A stretch of 64,000 nucleotides of DNA from assembly GCF_000355765.4 (NCBI RefSeq), contig NZ_CP021106.3, positions 1,335,137 through 1,399,136 on the forward strand, written 5' to 3'. The stretch comes from Nitrosospira lacus (GTDB lineage: Bacteria; Pseudomonadota; Gammaproteobacteria; Burkholderiales; Nitrosomonadaceae). Below are positions 53,522 through 63,698 of this stretch, one piece after another. Each line of letters opens with the position of its first letter. Positions within the stretch are counted from its first letter, which is position 1. Both the position numbers and the translations under genes were made by a program. The notes beneath the pieces were generated by a model. It was not told where the DNA came from. It saw only the letters and a program-made list of their open reading frames with translations, and searched no databases.

Positions 53522-53586
53522 TTGTCATTCTGGCTAGATAATCGTATAATTTCAAGTCTTGGTCTTCCGGCTTCCTGACCTATAAT
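53522..53586 (+). promoter_or_regulatory. Tandem promoters before rplN (start of the spc unit)
   Basis: Two sigma-70-like promoters lie in the rpsQ-rplN gap. The first is TTGTCA (53522-53527), 17 nt, TATAAT (53545-53550), matching 11 of 12 consensus bases. The second is TTGGTC (53559-53564), 16 nt, TATAAT (53581-53586). They would allow the spc genes to be transcribed separately from S10. A leader of about 100 nt follows. Confidence 0.7.
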
Positions 53587-53692
53587 TTTTAGCCGCTAAA
53601 CAGCGTTGGCGGCACCACAACCCGAACGGGTTCCAATACTATCCGCCCCTTGAAATCGGGGGGGTGGAAAAGTTGGAGAGAGTGAGTAAATA

Positions 53693-54061
53693 ATGATCCA
53701 AATGCAATCGATTCTGCAAGTCGCCGACAATACGGGTGCGCGTTCAATCATGTGCATCAAAGTGCTGGGGGGGTCCAAGCGGCGCTATGCCGGCATTGGT
53801 GATGTTATAAAAGTCAGCATCAAGGATGCTGCGCCACGAGGCCGCGTCAAGAAAGGCGAAATATATAATGCTGTGGTAGTGCGTACCGCCAAGGGGGTGC
53901 GACGTACGGATGGGTCGCTGATCCGATTCGACCAGAATGCCGCGGTGCTGTTGAACGCCAAACTCGAACCCATCGGCACGCGTATTTTTGGCCCGGTGAC
54001 GCGTGAGCTGCGGAATGCGCGCTTCATGAAAATCGTTTCGCTTGCGCCAGAAGTTTTGTAA
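53693..54061 (+). CDS. rplN: 50S ribosomal protein L14
   Basis: The 122-residue protein has [34 protein letters not shown] and [14 protein letters not shown]14 forms part of the factor-binding face. It opens the spc unit downstream of two promoter-like sites. Its start has GGAGAGAGTGAGTAAATA before it. Confidence 0.97.
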   Translation: MIQMQSILQVADNTGARSIMCIKVLGGSKRRYAGIGDVIKVSIKDAAPRGRVKKGEIYNAVVVRTAKGVRRTDGSLIRFDQNAAVLLNAKLEPIGTRIFGPVTRELRNARFMKIVSLAPEVL

Positions 54062-54081
54062 GCGCCCGATAAGGAATCAGT

Positions 54082-54399
54082 ATGCAAAAAATAAAGAAAG
54101 GGGATGACGTAATCGTCATCACCGGCAAGGATAAAGGTAAACGTGGCACGGTGCTGCGCATCGTAAGCGCTGATCTGGTGGTGATCGAGGGGGCCAACAA
54201 GGTCAAGAAGCATCAGCGGCCCAATCCGAACAAAGGAACACCGGGTGGAATCGTTGAGATGGAGAAGCCCATTCAGATTTCAAATGTGGCGATTTTTAAT
54301 CCTGCCACGCAGAAGGCCGACCGGGTCGGAATCAAGATCCTGGAAGACAAGCGTAAAGTACGTTACTTCAGGTCGAATGGCGAACTGCTTGACATATAA
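54082..54399 (+). CDS. rplX: 50S ribosomal protein L24
   Basis: The 105-residue protein has a KOW motif ([20 protein letters not shown]) and the [20 protein letters not shown] segment. It initiates 50S assembly. It is preceded by AAGGAATCAGT and lies 20 bp after rplN. Confidence 0.97.
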   Translation: MQKIKKGDDVIVITGKDKGKRGTVLRIVSADLVVIEGANKVKKHQRPNPNKGTPGGIVEMEKPIQISNVAIFNPATQKADRVGIKILEDKRKVRYFRSNGELLDI

Positions 54400-54416
54400 G
54401 GGGTAATGGGGGGGGT

Positions 54417-54956
54417 ATGGCTCGTTTGCAAGAATATTATCGTGATGCCGTCGTAAAGCAGCTGATCCAGCAATTTGATTACAAGTCCGTCATGGAGGTG
54501 CCACGTATTCGCAAGATTACCCTGAACATGGGGGTGGGCGAGGCAGTTGCGGATAAGAAAATTATGGATAACGCCGTAAGCGATATGAAAAAAATCGCGG
54601 GGCAGAAACCGGTGGTAACGAAAGCCAAAAAATCCATCGCCACTTTTAAAGTGCGTGATGGCTACCCCGTCGGTTGCATGGTGACCTTGCGGCGCGTCCG
54701 CATGTATGAGTTCCTGGATCGATTGATCAGCGTGGCGATTCCGCGCATCCGCGATTTTCGCGGTATTTCCGGAAAATCCTTTGATGGGCGGGGCAATTAT
54801 AATATGGGCATCAAGGAACAGATCATTTTTCCGGAAATTGAATATGACAAAATCGATGCGCTGCGCGGGATGAACATTACGATCACTACTACCGCGAAAA
54901 CAGATGCTGAAGCCAAGGCGTTACTGGCTGCATTCAAGTTTCCATTTAAAAATTGA
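54417..54956 (+). CDS. rplE: 50S ribosomal protein L5
   Basis: The 179-residue protein has [36 protein letters not shown] and [19 protein letters not shown]. It binds 5S rRNA. A run of eight G lies between the rplX stop and its ATG. In E. coli S8 represses translation at this gene's start. Confidence 0.97.
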   Translation: MARLQEYYRDAVVKQLIQQFDYKSVMEVPRIRKITLNMGVGEAVADKKIMDNAVSDMKKIAGQKPVVTKAKKSIATFKVRDGYPVGCMVTLRRVRMYEFLDRLISVAIPRIRDFRGISGKSFDGRGNYNMGIKEQIIFPEIEYDKIDALRGMNITITTTAKTDAEAKALLAAFKFPFKN

Positions 54957-54965
54957 GAGAGCAGG

Positions 54966-55271
54966 ATGGCCAAAGTAGCTGTTATTAACCGCGACCTGAA
55001 ACGCCGCGAAACCGTAAAGAAATTTGCGGCACGACGTGCCGAATTATTCGCTATCATCAATGACGCCAAAATGAGTGATGAGGAGCGGCATTCCGCCAGA
55101 ATCAAACTGCAGATGCTGCCGCGCAACGCCAGTCCGGTACGATTGCGTAATCGTTGTGCGTTGACCGGCCGTCCCCGGGGTGTATATAGCAAGTTTGGTC
55201 TGGGCCGCAGCAAACTCCGCGATATCGCCATGAGTGGGGAAATTCCTGGTATGACAAAGGCCAGTTGGTAG
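54966..55271 (+). CDS. rpsN: 30S ribosomal protein S14 (zinc-free form)
   Basis: The 101-residue protein is the long form lacking the CxxC zinc pairs; only one Cys remains in [20 protein letters not shown]. It ends [10 protein letters not shown]. It does not need zinc. It is 9 bp after rplE and 154 bp before rpsH. Confidence 0.97.
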   Translation: MAKVAVINRDLKRRETVKKFAARRAELFAIINDAKMSDEERHSARIKLQMLPRNASPVRLRNRCALTGRPRGVYSKFGLGRSKLRDIAMSGEIPGMTKASW

Positions 55272-55425
55272 CGGGAAGTATGGCCATGGGTGCGCTTGAA
55301 TATTTCACACGCTGGCTGAGATCCGGTCGGAGTTCAGAGGGCAGGCTCGATAGGATTAATATGGGTGTTTACAGAGATTGCGTGTTAGCTTGTTCCAAAA
55401 ATTGGATTGCCAGAGGTGCCTTTAG

Positions 55426-55821
55426 ATGAGTATGAGTGACCCCATCGCCGATATGCTGACGCGCATACGTAATGCGCAGCTTTCTGAAAAAAACTCGGTT
55501 GCGATGCCAGCCTCCAAGCTGAAAGCGGCTATTGCGCAGGTATTAAAGGATGAAGGCTACGTTGAGGATTTTGCGGTTCATGAAGCGAACGGCAAGCCGA
55601 TACTGGATATCAGTTTGAAATATTACGCCGGTCGTCCCGTCATCGAAAAGATTGAGCGGGTGAGTCGTCCTGGCTTGCGTATTTATAAGGCCAGCAACAA
55701 GCTCCCTGACGTGATGAACGGTCTGGGTGTGGCAATAGTCTCGACTTCCAAGGGTGTAATGACTGAACGAAAGGCGCGTGCCAGCGGTGTCGGCGGCGAA
55801 GTGTTATGCATAGTGGCCTAA
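55426..55821 (+). CDS. rpsH: 30S ribosomal protein S8
   Basis: The 131-residue protein has [19 protein letters not shown] at the start and [20 protein letters not shown] at the end. It binds the central 16S domain and is the spc-operon autoregulator in E. coli. The ATG follows a weak purine stretch in GAGGTGCCTTTAG. Confidence 0.97.
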   Translation: MSMSDPIADMLTRIRNAQLSEKNSVAMPASKLKAAIAQVLKDEGYVEDFAVHEANGKPILDISLKYYAGRPVIEKIERVSRPGLRIYKASNKLPDVMNGLGVAIVSTSKGVMTERKARASGVGGEVLCIVA

Positions 55822-55849
55822 GGGCCTAAAGGTGTAAAGGGCGTAGAAA

Positions 55850-56383
55850 ATGTCTCGAGTGGGTAAAAATCCGGTGCCGGTTCCGGCAAACGTTGAAGTA
55901 ACCTTGTCAGCTTCTGAGGTGTCTGTGAAAGGGCCGTTGGGTACGCTGCGGCGACATCTTGTCTCAGATATCGCTGTTGAACGCGATGGCGGTAATTTGC
56001 TCATCAAGGCTTCCAACGATTCCAAGCAGGCAAATGCAATGTCCGGTACAATGCGCGCGCTGCTGGCTAATATGGTTCATGGCGTGACCAAGGGTTTTGA
56101 GAAAAAACTGCTGCTGGTGGGTGTGGGTTATCGGGCCCAGGCAGCGGGAGAGGTTCTTAATCTGACCTTGGGATTTTCTCATCCGGTTGTCCATAAGATG
56201 CCTGACGGCGTTAAGGCGGAAACACCCAGCCAGACGGAAATTCTTATCAAGGGCATCGATAAGCAGCAAGTCGGTCAGGTGGCAGCGGAAATACGTGCGT
56301 ATCGCAGGCCGGAGCCCTACAAGGGCAAGGGTGTGCGCTATGCGGACGAAGTCATTGTGATAAAAGAAACCAAGAAAAAATAA
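55850..56383 (+). CDS. rplF: 50S ribosomal protein L6
   Basis: The 177-residue protein has the two-fold L6 domains, with [39 protein letters not shown] and [20 protein letters not shown]. It lies near the sarcin-ricin loop. It is 28 bp after rpsH. Confidence 0.97.
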   Translation: MSRVGKNPVPVPANVEVTLSASEVSVKGPLGTLRRHLVSDIAVERDGGNLLIKASNDSKQANAMSGTMRALLANMVHGVTKGFEKKLLLVGVGYRAQAAGEVLNLTLGFSHPVVHKMPDGVKAETPSQTEILIKGIDKQQVGQVAAEIRAYRRPEPYKGKGVRYADEVIVIKETKKK

Positions 56384-56395
56384 CTGGGGTTAGAT

Positions 56396-56752
56396 ATGTC
56401 CAATCCGATAAAATCCCGTTTGCGCCGCGCGCGCCGTACTCGCGCGAAGATTGCTGAATTGAAGGCAGTGCGCTTGGCGGTGCATCGCAGTAATTGCCAT
56501 ATTTATGTGCAGCTGATAGATGGGGCCGGTGGCAGAGTGCTCGCCAGCGCGTCGACTCTGGAACCCGATCTGCGGAAAGATCTTCCCAATGGGGGGACTG
56601 TTGCCGCGGCGGCGGCGGTGGGCAAGCGGGTTGCTGAGAAGGCCAGGGACCTGGGCATTGAAACCGTTGCGTTCGACCGGTCGGGTTTTAAGTACCATGG
56701 GCGCGTCAAAGCACTGGCCGAGGCAGCTCGTGAACATGGCCTCAAATTCTGA
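56396..56752 (+). CDS. rplR: 50S ribosomal protein L18
   Basis: The 118-residue protein has [33 protein letters not shown] and [21 protein letters not shown]. It binds 5S rRNA with L5 and L25. It is 12 bp after rplF. Confidence 0.97.
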   Translation: MSNPIKSRLRRARRTRAKIAELKAVRLAVHRSNCHIYVQLIDGAGGRVLASASTLEPDLRKDLPNGGTVAAAAAVGKRVAEKARDLGIETVAFDRSGFKYHGRVKALAEAAREHGLKF

Positions 56753-56769
56753 GCGAGGAATAGATAATA

Positions 56770-57312
56770 ATGGCTAAGATGCAGGGAAGAATGCAGGGGA
56801 AAGTGCCGCAAGGTGATGATCGCGGCGATGGTCTCAAGGAAAAAATGGTGGCGATTAATCGTGTCACCAAGGTGGTAAAAGGTGGGCGCATCCTCGGTTT
56901 TGCCGCGCTGACCGTAGTTGGAAACGGGGACGGTACCGTAGGCATGGGCAAGGGCAAATCGCGCGAAGTGCCCGTAGCGGTGCAGAAGGCGATGGATGAG
57001 GCCCGCCGCAAGATGATCAGGGTGGATCTCAAGAATGGGACGCTGCATCATCCGGTGATCGGCAGGCATGGGGCCGCGACGGTCTATATGCAACCTGCTT
57101 CCGAAGGAACCGGTATCATTGCCGGCGGTCCGATGCGCGCGATATTTGAAGTGATGGGCATACACAATATTCTGGCCAAGTGTATTGGCTCGACCAATCC
57201 TTATAACGTGGTGCGTGCCACGTTGCACGGTTTGCAGTCGATGAACACGCCGGCGGAAATTGCCGCTAAACGTGGCAAGAGTGTAGAAGAAATCATGGGT
57301 TCGGCGAAATGA
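56770..57312 (+). CDS. rpsE: 30S ribosomal protein S5
   Basis: The 180-residue protein has [20 protein letters not shown] with the S5 double-stranded RNA-binding fold and the C-terminal [16 protein letters not shown]. It aids decoding fidelity. Its end overlaps the rpmD start by four bases (ATGA). Confidence 0.97.
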   Translation: MAKMQGRMQGKVPQGDDRGDGLKEKMVAINRVTKVVKGGRILGFAALTVVGNGDGTVGMGKGKSREVPVAVQKAMDEARRKMIRVDLKNGTLHHPVIGRHGAATVYMQPASEGTGIIAGGPMRAIFEVMGIHNILAKCIGSTNPYNVVRATLHGLQSMNTPAEIAAKRGKSVEEIMGSAK

Positions 57313-57500
57313 CCACCAGTAGCGGGAAAAAAATTAAGGTAACGTTGATCAAGAGTTTGATCGGCACCAAACGATCGCATCGCGCAACGGTGCGGGGGCT
57401 CGGATTGCGGAGAATTAACAGTACCGCTGAGCTGGAGGATACTCCAGCGGTGCGAGGCATGATTAATAACGTTTATTACCTCGTCAAGAGTGAGGCATAA
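57309..57500 (+). CDS. rpmD: 50S ribosomal protein L30
   Basis: The 63-residue protein has [20 protein letters not shown] and [20 protein letters not shown]. It overlaps rpsE by four bases and its stop is directly followed by the rplO ATG. Length and motifs fit bacterial L30. Confidence 0.96.
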   Translation: MTTSSGKKIKVTLIKSLIGTKRSHRATVRGLGLRRINSTAELEDTPAVRGMINNVYYLVKSEA

Positions 57501-57932
57501 ATGCAGCTGAATTCCATTAAACCGGCGGTCGGCGCCAAGCATTCCAGCCGGCGCGTAGGACGTGGCATCGGCTCCGGTCTTGGCAAGACCGCTGGACGCG
57601 GTCACAAGGGGCAGAAATCACGTACGGGCGGCTTCCATAAAGTAGGTTTTGAAGGCGGCCAGATGCCCTTGCAACGCCGCTTGCCGAAGCGTGGCTTTGT
57701 TTCTCTTACGAGAAAAAGTGTCGCGGAAGTGCGACTCTCAGCCCTGAGCAAACTGCCGGGTGAGGTCATCGATATTTTGGCGTTGAAGCAGGCGGGGATC
57801 GTTCCGAATTCGGCGTTGACTGCCAGGGTTATACTTTCGGGATCAATCGGACGCGCATTGAAATTGCAGGGCATCGCGGTAACCAAGGGTGCGAAAGCCG
57901 CCATTGAAGCTTCGGGTGGCAGCGTTGAGTAA
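57501..57932 (+). CDS. rplO: 50S ribosomal protein L15
   Basis: The 143-residue protein has the Gly/Arg-rich extension [20 protein letters not shown] and [18 protein letters not shown], then a compact C-terminal domain. It starts at the base after the rpmD stop codon. secY follows after 17 bp. Confidence 0.97.
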   Translation: MQLNSIKPAVGAKHSSRRVGRGIGSGLGKTAGRGHKGQKSRTGGFHKVGFEGGQMPLQRRLPKRGFVSLTRKSVAEVRLSALSKLPGEVIDILALKQAGIVPNSALTARVILSGSIGRALKLQGIAVTKGAKAAIEASGGSVE

Positions 57933-57949
57933 GCTCAAGAGGACAAAGA

Positions 57950-59278
57950 TTGGCCGCTAACGAATCCCTGCGAGGGCTTTCGGGGAAACTCGGCGACTTG
58001 AAACGTCGCCTGTGGTTTTTGCTGTTTGCGCTGATTGTCTATCGTATCGGCGCGCATGTCCCGGTGCCTGGTATTGACCCTGTGGTACTGAAAGATTTGT
58101 TCGAGTCTCAGCAGGGAGGCATCCTCGGCATGTTCAACATGTTTTCCGGGGGTGCGCTTTCCCGTTTTTCCATTTTTGCTTTGGGGATCATGCCGTATAT
58201 TTCGGCTTCGATCATCATGCAGTTGGGTACCGTGGCATTCCCCTATCTGGAAGCGCTGAAAAAGGAGGGTGAGTCCGGACGCAGAAAGATCACCCAATAT
58301 ACCCGTTACGGAACATTGGGTTTGGCTCTGGTCCAGGGTTATGGCATATCGATGGCTTTGCAATCCCAAGCCGGATTAGTCATTGAGCCTGGGCCGATGT
58401 TCCTGTTGACTACGGTAATAACGCTGGTCACCGGCACCATATTCCTGATGTGGCTGGGTGAACAGATTACCGAACGTGGGATCGGTAACGGCATTTCGCT
58501 CATTATTTTTGCCGGTATCGCCGCTGGACTTCCCAGCGCGATTGGCGGCACGCTCGAATTGGTGCGGACCGGTGCGATGCATTTCCTGGTGGCCCTTGGT
58601 ATTTTTGTGGCGGCAACGGGTGTCACGGCCTTTGTGGTTTTTGTTGAGCGTGGCCAGCGCAAGATACTGGTGAATTATGCCAAACGCCAAGTGGGGCGGA
58701 AGGTATATGGTGGCCAAAGCTCGCATCTTCCGCTGAAGCTTAATATGGCCGGGGTAATTCCGCCAATTTTTGCTTCCAGTATCATATTATTTCCTGCGAC
58801 GCTGGCGGGATGGTTCGCTACCGGCGAATCCATGAGTTGGCTAAAAGACATGAGCGGTGCATTATCGCCAGGTCAACCGGTATATGTAATCATGTACGCA
58901 GCGATGATCATATTTTTCTGTTTTTTTTACACCGCGTTGGTATTTAATCCTAAAGAAACCGCGGAAAATTTGAAGAAAAGTGGTGCTTTCATTCCAGGAA
59001 TTCGTCCGGGTGACCAAACTGCGCGTTATATCGAACGGATCATGTTGCGGCTCACTCTGGCGGGAGCGATTTATGTGACACTTGTGTGCCTGCTGCCTGA
59101 ATTCCTGATTTTGAAATGGAATGTGCCGTTTTATTTTGGCGGGACTTCTTTATTGATTATCGTTGTGGTAACCATGGATTTCATGGCACAGGTACAGGCT
59201 TATATCATGTCGCACCAATACGAGAGCCTGTTGAAGAAAACGAATTTCAAGGGTGGCGGCGGATTACCGGCAAGATAA
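57950..59278 (+). CDS. secY: Preprotein translocase subunit SecY
   Basis: The 442-residue protein has ten membrane helices and the signatures [13 protein letters not shown] and [22 protein letters not shown], with [21 protein letters not shown] in the cytosolic loop. It forms the protein-conducting channel. The start is TTG at 57950 with AAGAGGACAAAGA before it; no ATG gives a full-length N-terminus. It sits at its usual place after rplO. Confidence 0.97.
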   Translation: MAANESLRGLSGKLGDLKRRLWFLLFALIVYRIGAHVPVPGIDPVVLKDLFESQQGGILGMFNMFSGGALSRFSIFALGIMPYISASIIMQLGTVAFPYLEALKKEGESGRRKITQYTRYGTLGLALVQGYGISMALQSQAGLVIEPGPMFLLTTVITLVTGTIFLMWLGEQITERGIGNGISLIIFAGIAAGLPSAIGGTLELVRTGAMHFLVALGIFVAATGVTAFVVFVERGQRKILVNYAKRQVGRKVYGGQSSHLPLKLNMAGVIPPIFASSIILFPATLAGWFATGESMSWLKDMSGALSPGQPVYVIMYAAMIIFFCFFYTALVFNPKETAENLKKSGAFIPGIRPGDQTARYIERIMLRLTLAGAIYVTLVCLLPEFLILKWNVPFYFGGTSLLIIVVVTMDFMAQVQAYIMSHQYESLLKKTNFKGGGGLPAR

Positions 59279-59297
59279 TTGTTGTATCAAGGATAGG

Positions 59298-59516
59298 ATG
59301 GCCAAGGAAGAAACGATACAGATGCAAGGTGAGATACTGGAAACATTGCCCAATGCGACGTTCCGTGTCAAGCTGGAAAATGGGCATGTAGTGCTGGGAC
59401 ATATTTCCGGCAAGATGCGCATGCATTACATTCGGATTTTGCCGGGAGATAAGGTAACGGTAGATCTGACGCCATATGATTTAAGCAGAGCGCGAATCAC
59501 ATTTCGCGCAAAATAG
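59298..59516 (+). CDS. infA: Translation initiation factor IF-1
   Basis: The product is 72 residues from the ATG at 59298, the same length as E. coli IF-1; an upstream in-frame start would add residues encoded in the secY tail. The S1/OB fold includes [40 protein letters not shown] and [11 protein letters not shown]. Its location between secY and rpmJ is typical of betaproteobacteria. Confidence 0.97.
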   Translation: MAKEETIQMQGEILETLPNATFRVKLENGHVVLGHISGKMRMHYIRILPGDKVTVDLTPYDLSRARITFRAK

Positions 59517-59533
59517 CCGGAAAGGAGAGATAT

Positions 59534-59647
59534 ATGAAAGTATTGGCATCGGTAAAGAAGATTTGCCGCAATTGCAAAATTATTCGGCGCAATCGAGTGG
59601 TTCGAGTGATTTGCACAGATCCGAGGCATAAGCAGCGTCAAGGTTGA
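59534..59647 (+). CDS. rpmJ: 50S ribosomal protein L36
   Basis: A 37-residue frame encodes [19 protein letters not shown] with CxxC, then a [11 protein letters not shown] ending with a third Cys and His: the zinc-binding form. AAAGGAGAGATAT precedes the ATG. It lies 17 bp after infA and 56 bp before rpsM. Confidence 0.97.
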   Translation: MKVLASVKKICRNCKIIRRNRVVRVICTDPRHKQRQG

Positions 59648-59703
59648 GTCAACCGGTAAATGCTGTGAATGTCACAATTATAATTTTTTTGTAGGAAACC
59701 CGT

Positions 59704-60084
59704 ATGGCCCGTATCGCTGGAGTAAATATCCCCAACCATCAGCATGTCGAGATTGCATTGACTTCGATTTATGGTATAGGGCGCGCCAGAGCTCGTGAGA
59801 TTTGTGCCGCGTCCGGAATTGTCACATCGACCAAGATCAAGGATATTACCGACGCGCAAATGGATAAACTTCGGGACCGGGTCGCCAAGTTTGTTGTGGA
59901 GGGCGACTTGCGGCGTGAGATTTCGATGAATATCAAACGCTTGATGGATCTGGGCTGCTATCGGGGGTTGCGGCATCGTCGTGGTTTGCCAGTACGTGGC
60001 CAGCGTACTCGTACCAATGCTCGTACCCGCAAAGGGCCTCGTAAAGCAGTTCGTTCGGCCAGCGCAAAGTCAGCAGCAAAATAA
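59704..60084 (+). CDS. rpsM: 30S ribosomal protein S13
   Basis: The 126-residue protein has [40 protein letters not shown] and the basic tail [14 protein letters not shown]. It contacts P-site tRNA. The 56-bp leader has a TATAAT at 59679-59684 without a good -35 box, and a small TGTGA-3-TCACA palindrome (59664-59676). In E. coli S4 represses at this gene. Confidence 0.97.
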   Translation: MARIAGVNIPNHQHVEIALTSIYGIGRARAREICAASGIVTSTKIKDITDAQMDKLRDRVAKFVVEGDLRREISMNIKRLMDLGCYRGLRHRRGLPVRGQRTRTNARTRKGPRKAVRSASAKSAAK

Positions 60085-60131
60085 ATGTTATTAGATAGCC
60101 AATTGAATCGTAGCGCAAAGGAAATAACTAC

Positions 60132-60521
60132 ATGGTAAAAGCAGCCACGCGGGTACGCAAGAAGGTCAAGAAGAATGTGGCAGAGGGTATTGCTCACGTT
60201 CATGCCTCATTTAATAACACCATCGTAACCATCACCGACCGCCAAGGCAATGCCTTGTCATGGGCGACTTCAGGTGGTGCCGGCTTTAAGGGGTCGCGCA
60301 AAAGTACTCCATTCGCTGCCCAGGTGGCCGCCGAACAGGCAAGCAAAGTCGCACAGGAATGCGGAGTGAAGAATCTGGAAGTGCGTATCAAAGGTCCTGG
60401 TCCTGGGCGTGAATCCGCAGTGCGGGCATTGAACGCGGCAGGCTTCAAAATCACCAGTATTTCGGATGTGACGCCGGTTCCGCATAACGGATGCCGGCCG
60501 CCGAAGAAACGCCGTATTTAA
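60132..60521 (+). CDS. rpsK: 30S ribosomal protein S11
   Basis: The 129-residue protein has [20 protein letters not shown] and [20 protein letters not shown], ending [18 protein letters not shown]. It forms part of the platform and the E-site mRNA channel. It lies 47 bp after rpsM. Confidence 0.97.
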   Translation: MVKAATRVRKKVKKNVAEGIAHVHASFNNTIVTITDRQGNALSWATSGGAGFKGSRKSTPFAAQVAAEQASKVAQECGVKNLEVRIKGPGPGRESAVRALNAAGFKITSISDVTPVPHNGCRPPKKRRI

Positions 60522-60531
60522 GGAGTAGACT

Positions 60532-61158
60532 GTGGCCAGAAATCTTGATCCCAAATGTCGCCAATGTCGCCGCGAAGGAGAAAAACTATTTCTGAAGGGC
60601 GAGAAGTGTTTCACCGACAAATGTGCCATCGAACGCCGAAACTATGCTCCAGGTCAGCATGGCCAGAAAAGCGGACGATTATCCGACTATGGAGTGCAAC
60701 TGCGCGAGAAGCAGAAGCTACGCCGTATATATGGAATACTGGAGCGTCAGTTCCGCAATAATTATGAGCTGGCTGACAGGCAACGGGGCATCACTGGGGA
60801 AAATTTGCTTCAGTTGCTGGAGTGCCGCCTGGATACAGTATCCTATCGAATGGGTTTTGGCGCGTCACGTTCGGAGGCACGCCAAATCGTACGTCATAAT
60901 GGAATACTGGTGAATGGACGGAGGATCAACATACCGTCTTACCAGGTGAAGCCAGGTGACGTGATCGAAGTGGCGGAGAAAGCAAAAAGCCATTTACGTA
61001 TCAAGGCCGCAGTGGAAGCTGCCGAGCAGCGCAATTTCCCGGAATGGATAGAAATGGATGTCAAAGCCATGAAAGGAATCTTCAAGATCAAGCCGGAACG
61101 ATCCGAGTTGCCTTCAAGTATTAACGAATCGTTAGTCATTGAATTGTATTCCAAATAA
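60532..61158 (+). CDS. rpsD: 30S ribosomal protein S4 (zinc-binding form)
   Basis: The 208-residue protein starts at GTG 60532 behind AAGGAGTAGACT. Four N-terminal cysteines (CRQC, then CFTDKC) suggest a zinc site. The S4 domain includes [20 protein letters not shown] and [17 protein letters not shown]4 starts 30S assembly and represses the alpha operon in E. coli. It is 10 bp after rpsK. Confidence 0.97.
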   Translation: MARNLDPKCRQCRREGEKLFLKGEKCFTDKCAIERRNYAPGQHGQKSGRLSDYGVQLREKQKLRRIYGILERQFRNNYELADRQRGITGENLLQLLECRLDTVSYRMGFGASRSEARQIVRHNGILVNGRRINIPSYQVKPGDVIEVAEKAKSHLRIKAAVEAAEQRNFPEWIEMDVKAMKGIFKIKPERSELPSSINESLVIELYSK

Positions 61159-61193
61159 TCAACTGCCCAAGCTTTCCGCAAAAGGATCAGGCT

Positions 61194-62198
61194 ATGCCAA
61201 GTAACATTTTTCTTACGCCACGCATTATTGACGTGCAGAATTTTTCGCCGTTGCATGCCAAAGTCACCATGGAACCGTTCGAACGTGGCTATGGACATAC
61301 TTTAGGAAACGCGTTACGCCGTATCTTGCTATCATCCATGCCGGGATTTGCGCCGACCGAGGTTCAGATCAGCGGAGTGGTGCATGAATATTCCGCTCTC
61401 GATGGAGTGCAGGAGGATGTGGTCGATATCCTGCTCAATCTGAAAGGTATTGTTCTGAAGCTGCATAACCGCACCGAAGCCGTTCTGATTCTGAAAAAGA
61501 AGGGTGAAGGGACTGTTACTGCGGGCGATATCGAGGCCGGGCATGACGTGGAGATCATTAATCCGGACCATGTCGTCGCACATCTCACCGCCGGCGGAAA
61601 ATTGGATATGCAGATCAAGGTGGAGCTCGGGCGCGGCTACGTGCCGGGAACGGTGCGGCAACAGGCAAATGAGGGCCGTACCATCGGCAGCATTTTGCTG
61701 GATGCTTCCTTCAGTCCGGTAAGACGTGTTAGTTACGCAGTGGAGAGCGCGCGTGTCGAACAGCGTACCGACCTCGACAAGCTTGTCATGGATATTGAGA
61801 CAAATGGCGTGGTCGATCCGGAAGAGGCGATTCGATATGCCGCGAAAGTGCTGGTTGAACAGCTTTCCGTATTTGCCGATCTCAAAGGCACGCCATTGCC
61901 GGTCGAGCAGCCCAAGCTGCCGCAGATTGATCCGGTATTGCTACGCCCGGTGGATGATCTGGAGCTTACTGTACGCTCTGCCAACTGTCTTAAGGCCGAG
62001 AATATTTACTACATTGGCGACTTGATTCAACGCACGGAGACCGAATTGCTGAAGACTCCTAATTTAGGCAGAAAATCTCTCAATGAAATCAAGGAAGTAC
62101 TTGCTTCGCGCGGGCTAACATTGGGAATGAAGCTGGAGAGCTGGCCTCCCGCCAATCTTGAGAAAAGCAAAAAGGAAACAAGTCATGCGACACCATAA
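61194..62198 (+). CDS. rpoA: RNA polymerase alpha subunit
   Basis: The 334-residue protein has the assembly domain ([20 protein letters not shown]) and the C-terminal DNA-binding domain ([38 protein letters not shown]), including the residues that contact UP elements. It ends with a Lys/Ser tail that overlaps the rplQ start by 14 bp. AAAGGATCAGGCT precedes the ATG. Confidence 0.98.
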   Translation: MPSNIFLTPRIIDVQNFSPLHAKVTMEPFERGYGHTLGNALRRILLSSMPGFAPTEVQISGVVHEYSALDGVQEDVVDILLNLKGIVLKLHNRTEAVLILKKKGEGTVTAGDIEAGHDVEIINPDHVVAHLTAGGKLDMQIKVELGRGYVPGTVRQQANEGRTIGSILLDASFSPVRRVSYAVESARVEQRTDLDKLVMDIETNGVVDPEEAIRYAAKVLVEQLSVFADLKGTPLPVEQPKLPQIDPVLLRPVDDLELTVRSANCLKAENIYYIGDLIQRTETELLKTPNLGRKSLNEIKEVLASRGLTLGMKLESWPPANLEKSKKETSHATP

Positions 62199-62583
62199 TG
62201 GACTCAGGAAACTAAATCGTACCAGCAGTCATCGTCTGGCAATGCTGCGTAACATGACTAATTCATTGTTGCGGCACGAGGTTATCAAGACCACGCTGCC
62301 TAAGGCCAAAGAATTACGTCGCGTCATTGAGCCAATGATAACGCTCGGCAAAAAGCCGACGCTGGCTAACCGGCGTCTGGCATTTAACCGTCTGCGTGAC
62401 CGCGATATGGTGGGTAAACTGTTTGCTGAGCTGGGCCCTCGCTATCAGGCACGCAATGGTGGTTACCTGCGTATTCTTAAATTTGGTTTTCGTAATGGCG
62501 ATAATGCACCCATGGCGTTAGTTGAATTACTGGATCGTCCAGAGCCGGCGGAGAAACCTGCGGTAGTTAAAGCTGACGCATAA
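62185..62583 (+). CDS. rplQ: 50S ribosomal protein L17
   Basis: The product is 132 residues from the ATG at 62185; the in-frame upstream start lies in rpoA and adds non-conserved residues. It has [38 protein letters not shown] and [20 protein letters not shown]. Its start overlaps the rpoA stop by 14 bp. It closes the alpha operon and is followed by a strong terminator. Confidence 0.97.
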   Translation: MRHHNGLRKLNRTSSHRLAMLRNMTNSLLRHEVIKTTLPKAKELRRVIEPMITLGKKPTLANRRLAFNRLRDRDMVGKLFAELGPRYQARNGGYLRILKFGFRNGDNAPMALVELLDRPEPAEKPAVVKADA

Positions 62584-62610
62584 AATTGCGCTCAACATAG
62601 CGAAAATAGA

Positions 62611-62638
62611 AAGCCGGGGTTACCCCCGGCTTTTTTTT
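62611..62638 (+). terminator. Terminator of the alpha operon
   Basis: AAGCCGGGG (62611-62619) pairs with CCCCGGCTT (62624-62632) around a 4-nt loop, and a run of eight T follows from 62631. It lies 27 bp after the rplQ stop. It is a textbook intrinsic terminator. Confidence 0.95.
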
Positions 62639-62780
62639 GGATAATGAGCTTATAATCCGCAGTAGAGCAGCTATAAGCTGCGTACGGGCAGATTGCAGTC
62701 TTACCTTACCTGCCACGTCTTGGATCGGCTTTTGAGTATGGCTGGTAGTTCCTTTTTTCTTGTTCTGGCTGAGAGTTCTG

Positions 62781-63095
62781 ATGGATCTAACAAATTGGAC
62801 TGACGAAGAAGTTATTTCTGTACGTGAGAAGCTTCAGGCGTGGCGTCTCCAGCGAGAGGCGCCAACCTGGGGAAATAAATTCCTGAATTGGACAGGATTT
62901 CTGGGCGCTTTTGCATTTCTGACGGGGCTCACCGACGTTTTTTTTGGCGGTCCTACCGTGCTGAACATCCTCTTGATCGTACTCGGTGTTCTTGCCTGTT
63001 TTTCCTGGTATAAAGGTGACAAGCAACATAAAAAGAATATAAGTTTCCTGGAAAAGCTGGAGCAAGAGCTTATTCGTCGCGGCCATAAATTCTGA
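62781..63095 (+). CDS. Small two-helix membrane protein, unknown
   Basis: The product is 104 residues from the ATG at 62781, which follows GAGAGTTCTG; a TTG at 62760 is an alternative. It has an amphipathic N-terminal part (TDEEVISVREKLQAWRLQRE), two membrane helices (near FLGAFAFLTGLTDVFF and VLNILLIVLGVLACF) and a charged C-terminal helix (EKLEQELIRRGHKF). I do not recognise a family. A perfect GCAGCT-ATA-AGCTGC palindrome lies upstream at 62667-62681. Its plus-strand neighbour starts 49 bp later. Confidence 0.55.
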   Translation: MDLTNWTDEEVISVREKLQAWRLQREAPTWGNKFLNWTGFLGAFAFLTGLTDVFFGGPTVLNILLIVLGVLACFSWYKGDKQHKKNISFLEKLEQELIRRGHKF

Positions 63096-63144
63096 GCATG
63101 TTTTTCTCCTCCCCGCGAGAGCCGGGCATGATTTCGTCACCCCT

Positions 63145-63633
63145 ATGGTAGAAAATAACCCGTTGATTGATCCTGGTCGGGGAATATTGCCAGGTAACGA
63201 GATCAATATCTGTGCTCTTGATGAGAAGGATACTGCGCTTTTTACCTCGCTTCGCCAGTTTGTATGGGTTCAGGGGGAGCCTTTGCCCTTGATATATGAA
63301 ATAGAAAATGAAATCTATACAAAGCATGGAATCAATTTGCCGGTATTGAAACACTTGGAAGCCATCGGACTGATATCCCTGGAATCAGCCGGGTATGTGA
63401 AAAGGAAATTCGGTCAACATACCCGTTTGTTTTATTATGGCAGGTCGACAAAAATACGGTTTTCTCAAGCAGCGGACAACCAGCTGGATTTGGGTCACGT
63501 TCTCCTGACCGATTGGGGAAAGGCTCTGGCCGCCATATACAACGCCAAGCCCAATCAGGAGTTCTATGAATATGTCATCGAGAAATGGTTTCGGCAAGGA
63601 ATGGTTGTATCATCTATCCTGGCACGTAGTTGA
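63145..63633 (+). CDS. Unassigned protein, possible DUF2806/TIGR03899-like fragment
   Basis: The 162-residue product has a mixed alpha/beta look: ALDEKDTALFTSLRQFVWV, HGINLPVLKHLEAIGLISLE, and GHVLLTDWGKALAAIYN before a final helix. The HLEAIGLI and LTDWGKAL segments recall, from memory, the C-terminal domain of DUF2806-type proteins, which are usually longer. No Shine-Dalgarno precedes the ATG. It could therefore be a stand-alone short member or the remaining 3' end of a larger gene. No signal peptide or membrane segment is seen. Confidence 0.45.
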   Translation: MVENNPLIDPGRGILPGNEINICALDEKDTALFTSLRQFVWVQGEPLPLIYEIENEIYTKHGINLPVLKHLEAIGLISLESAGYVKRKFGQHTRLFYYGRSTKIRFSQAADNQLDLGHVLLTDWGKALAAIYNAKPNQEFYEYVIEKWFRQGMVVSSILARS

Positions 63634-63698
63634 ATATGCGTATGGATCATTCAAGATAGCTGCGGTATGCACCAGCCTTGCGAAGAAGTGCTTTTTAT

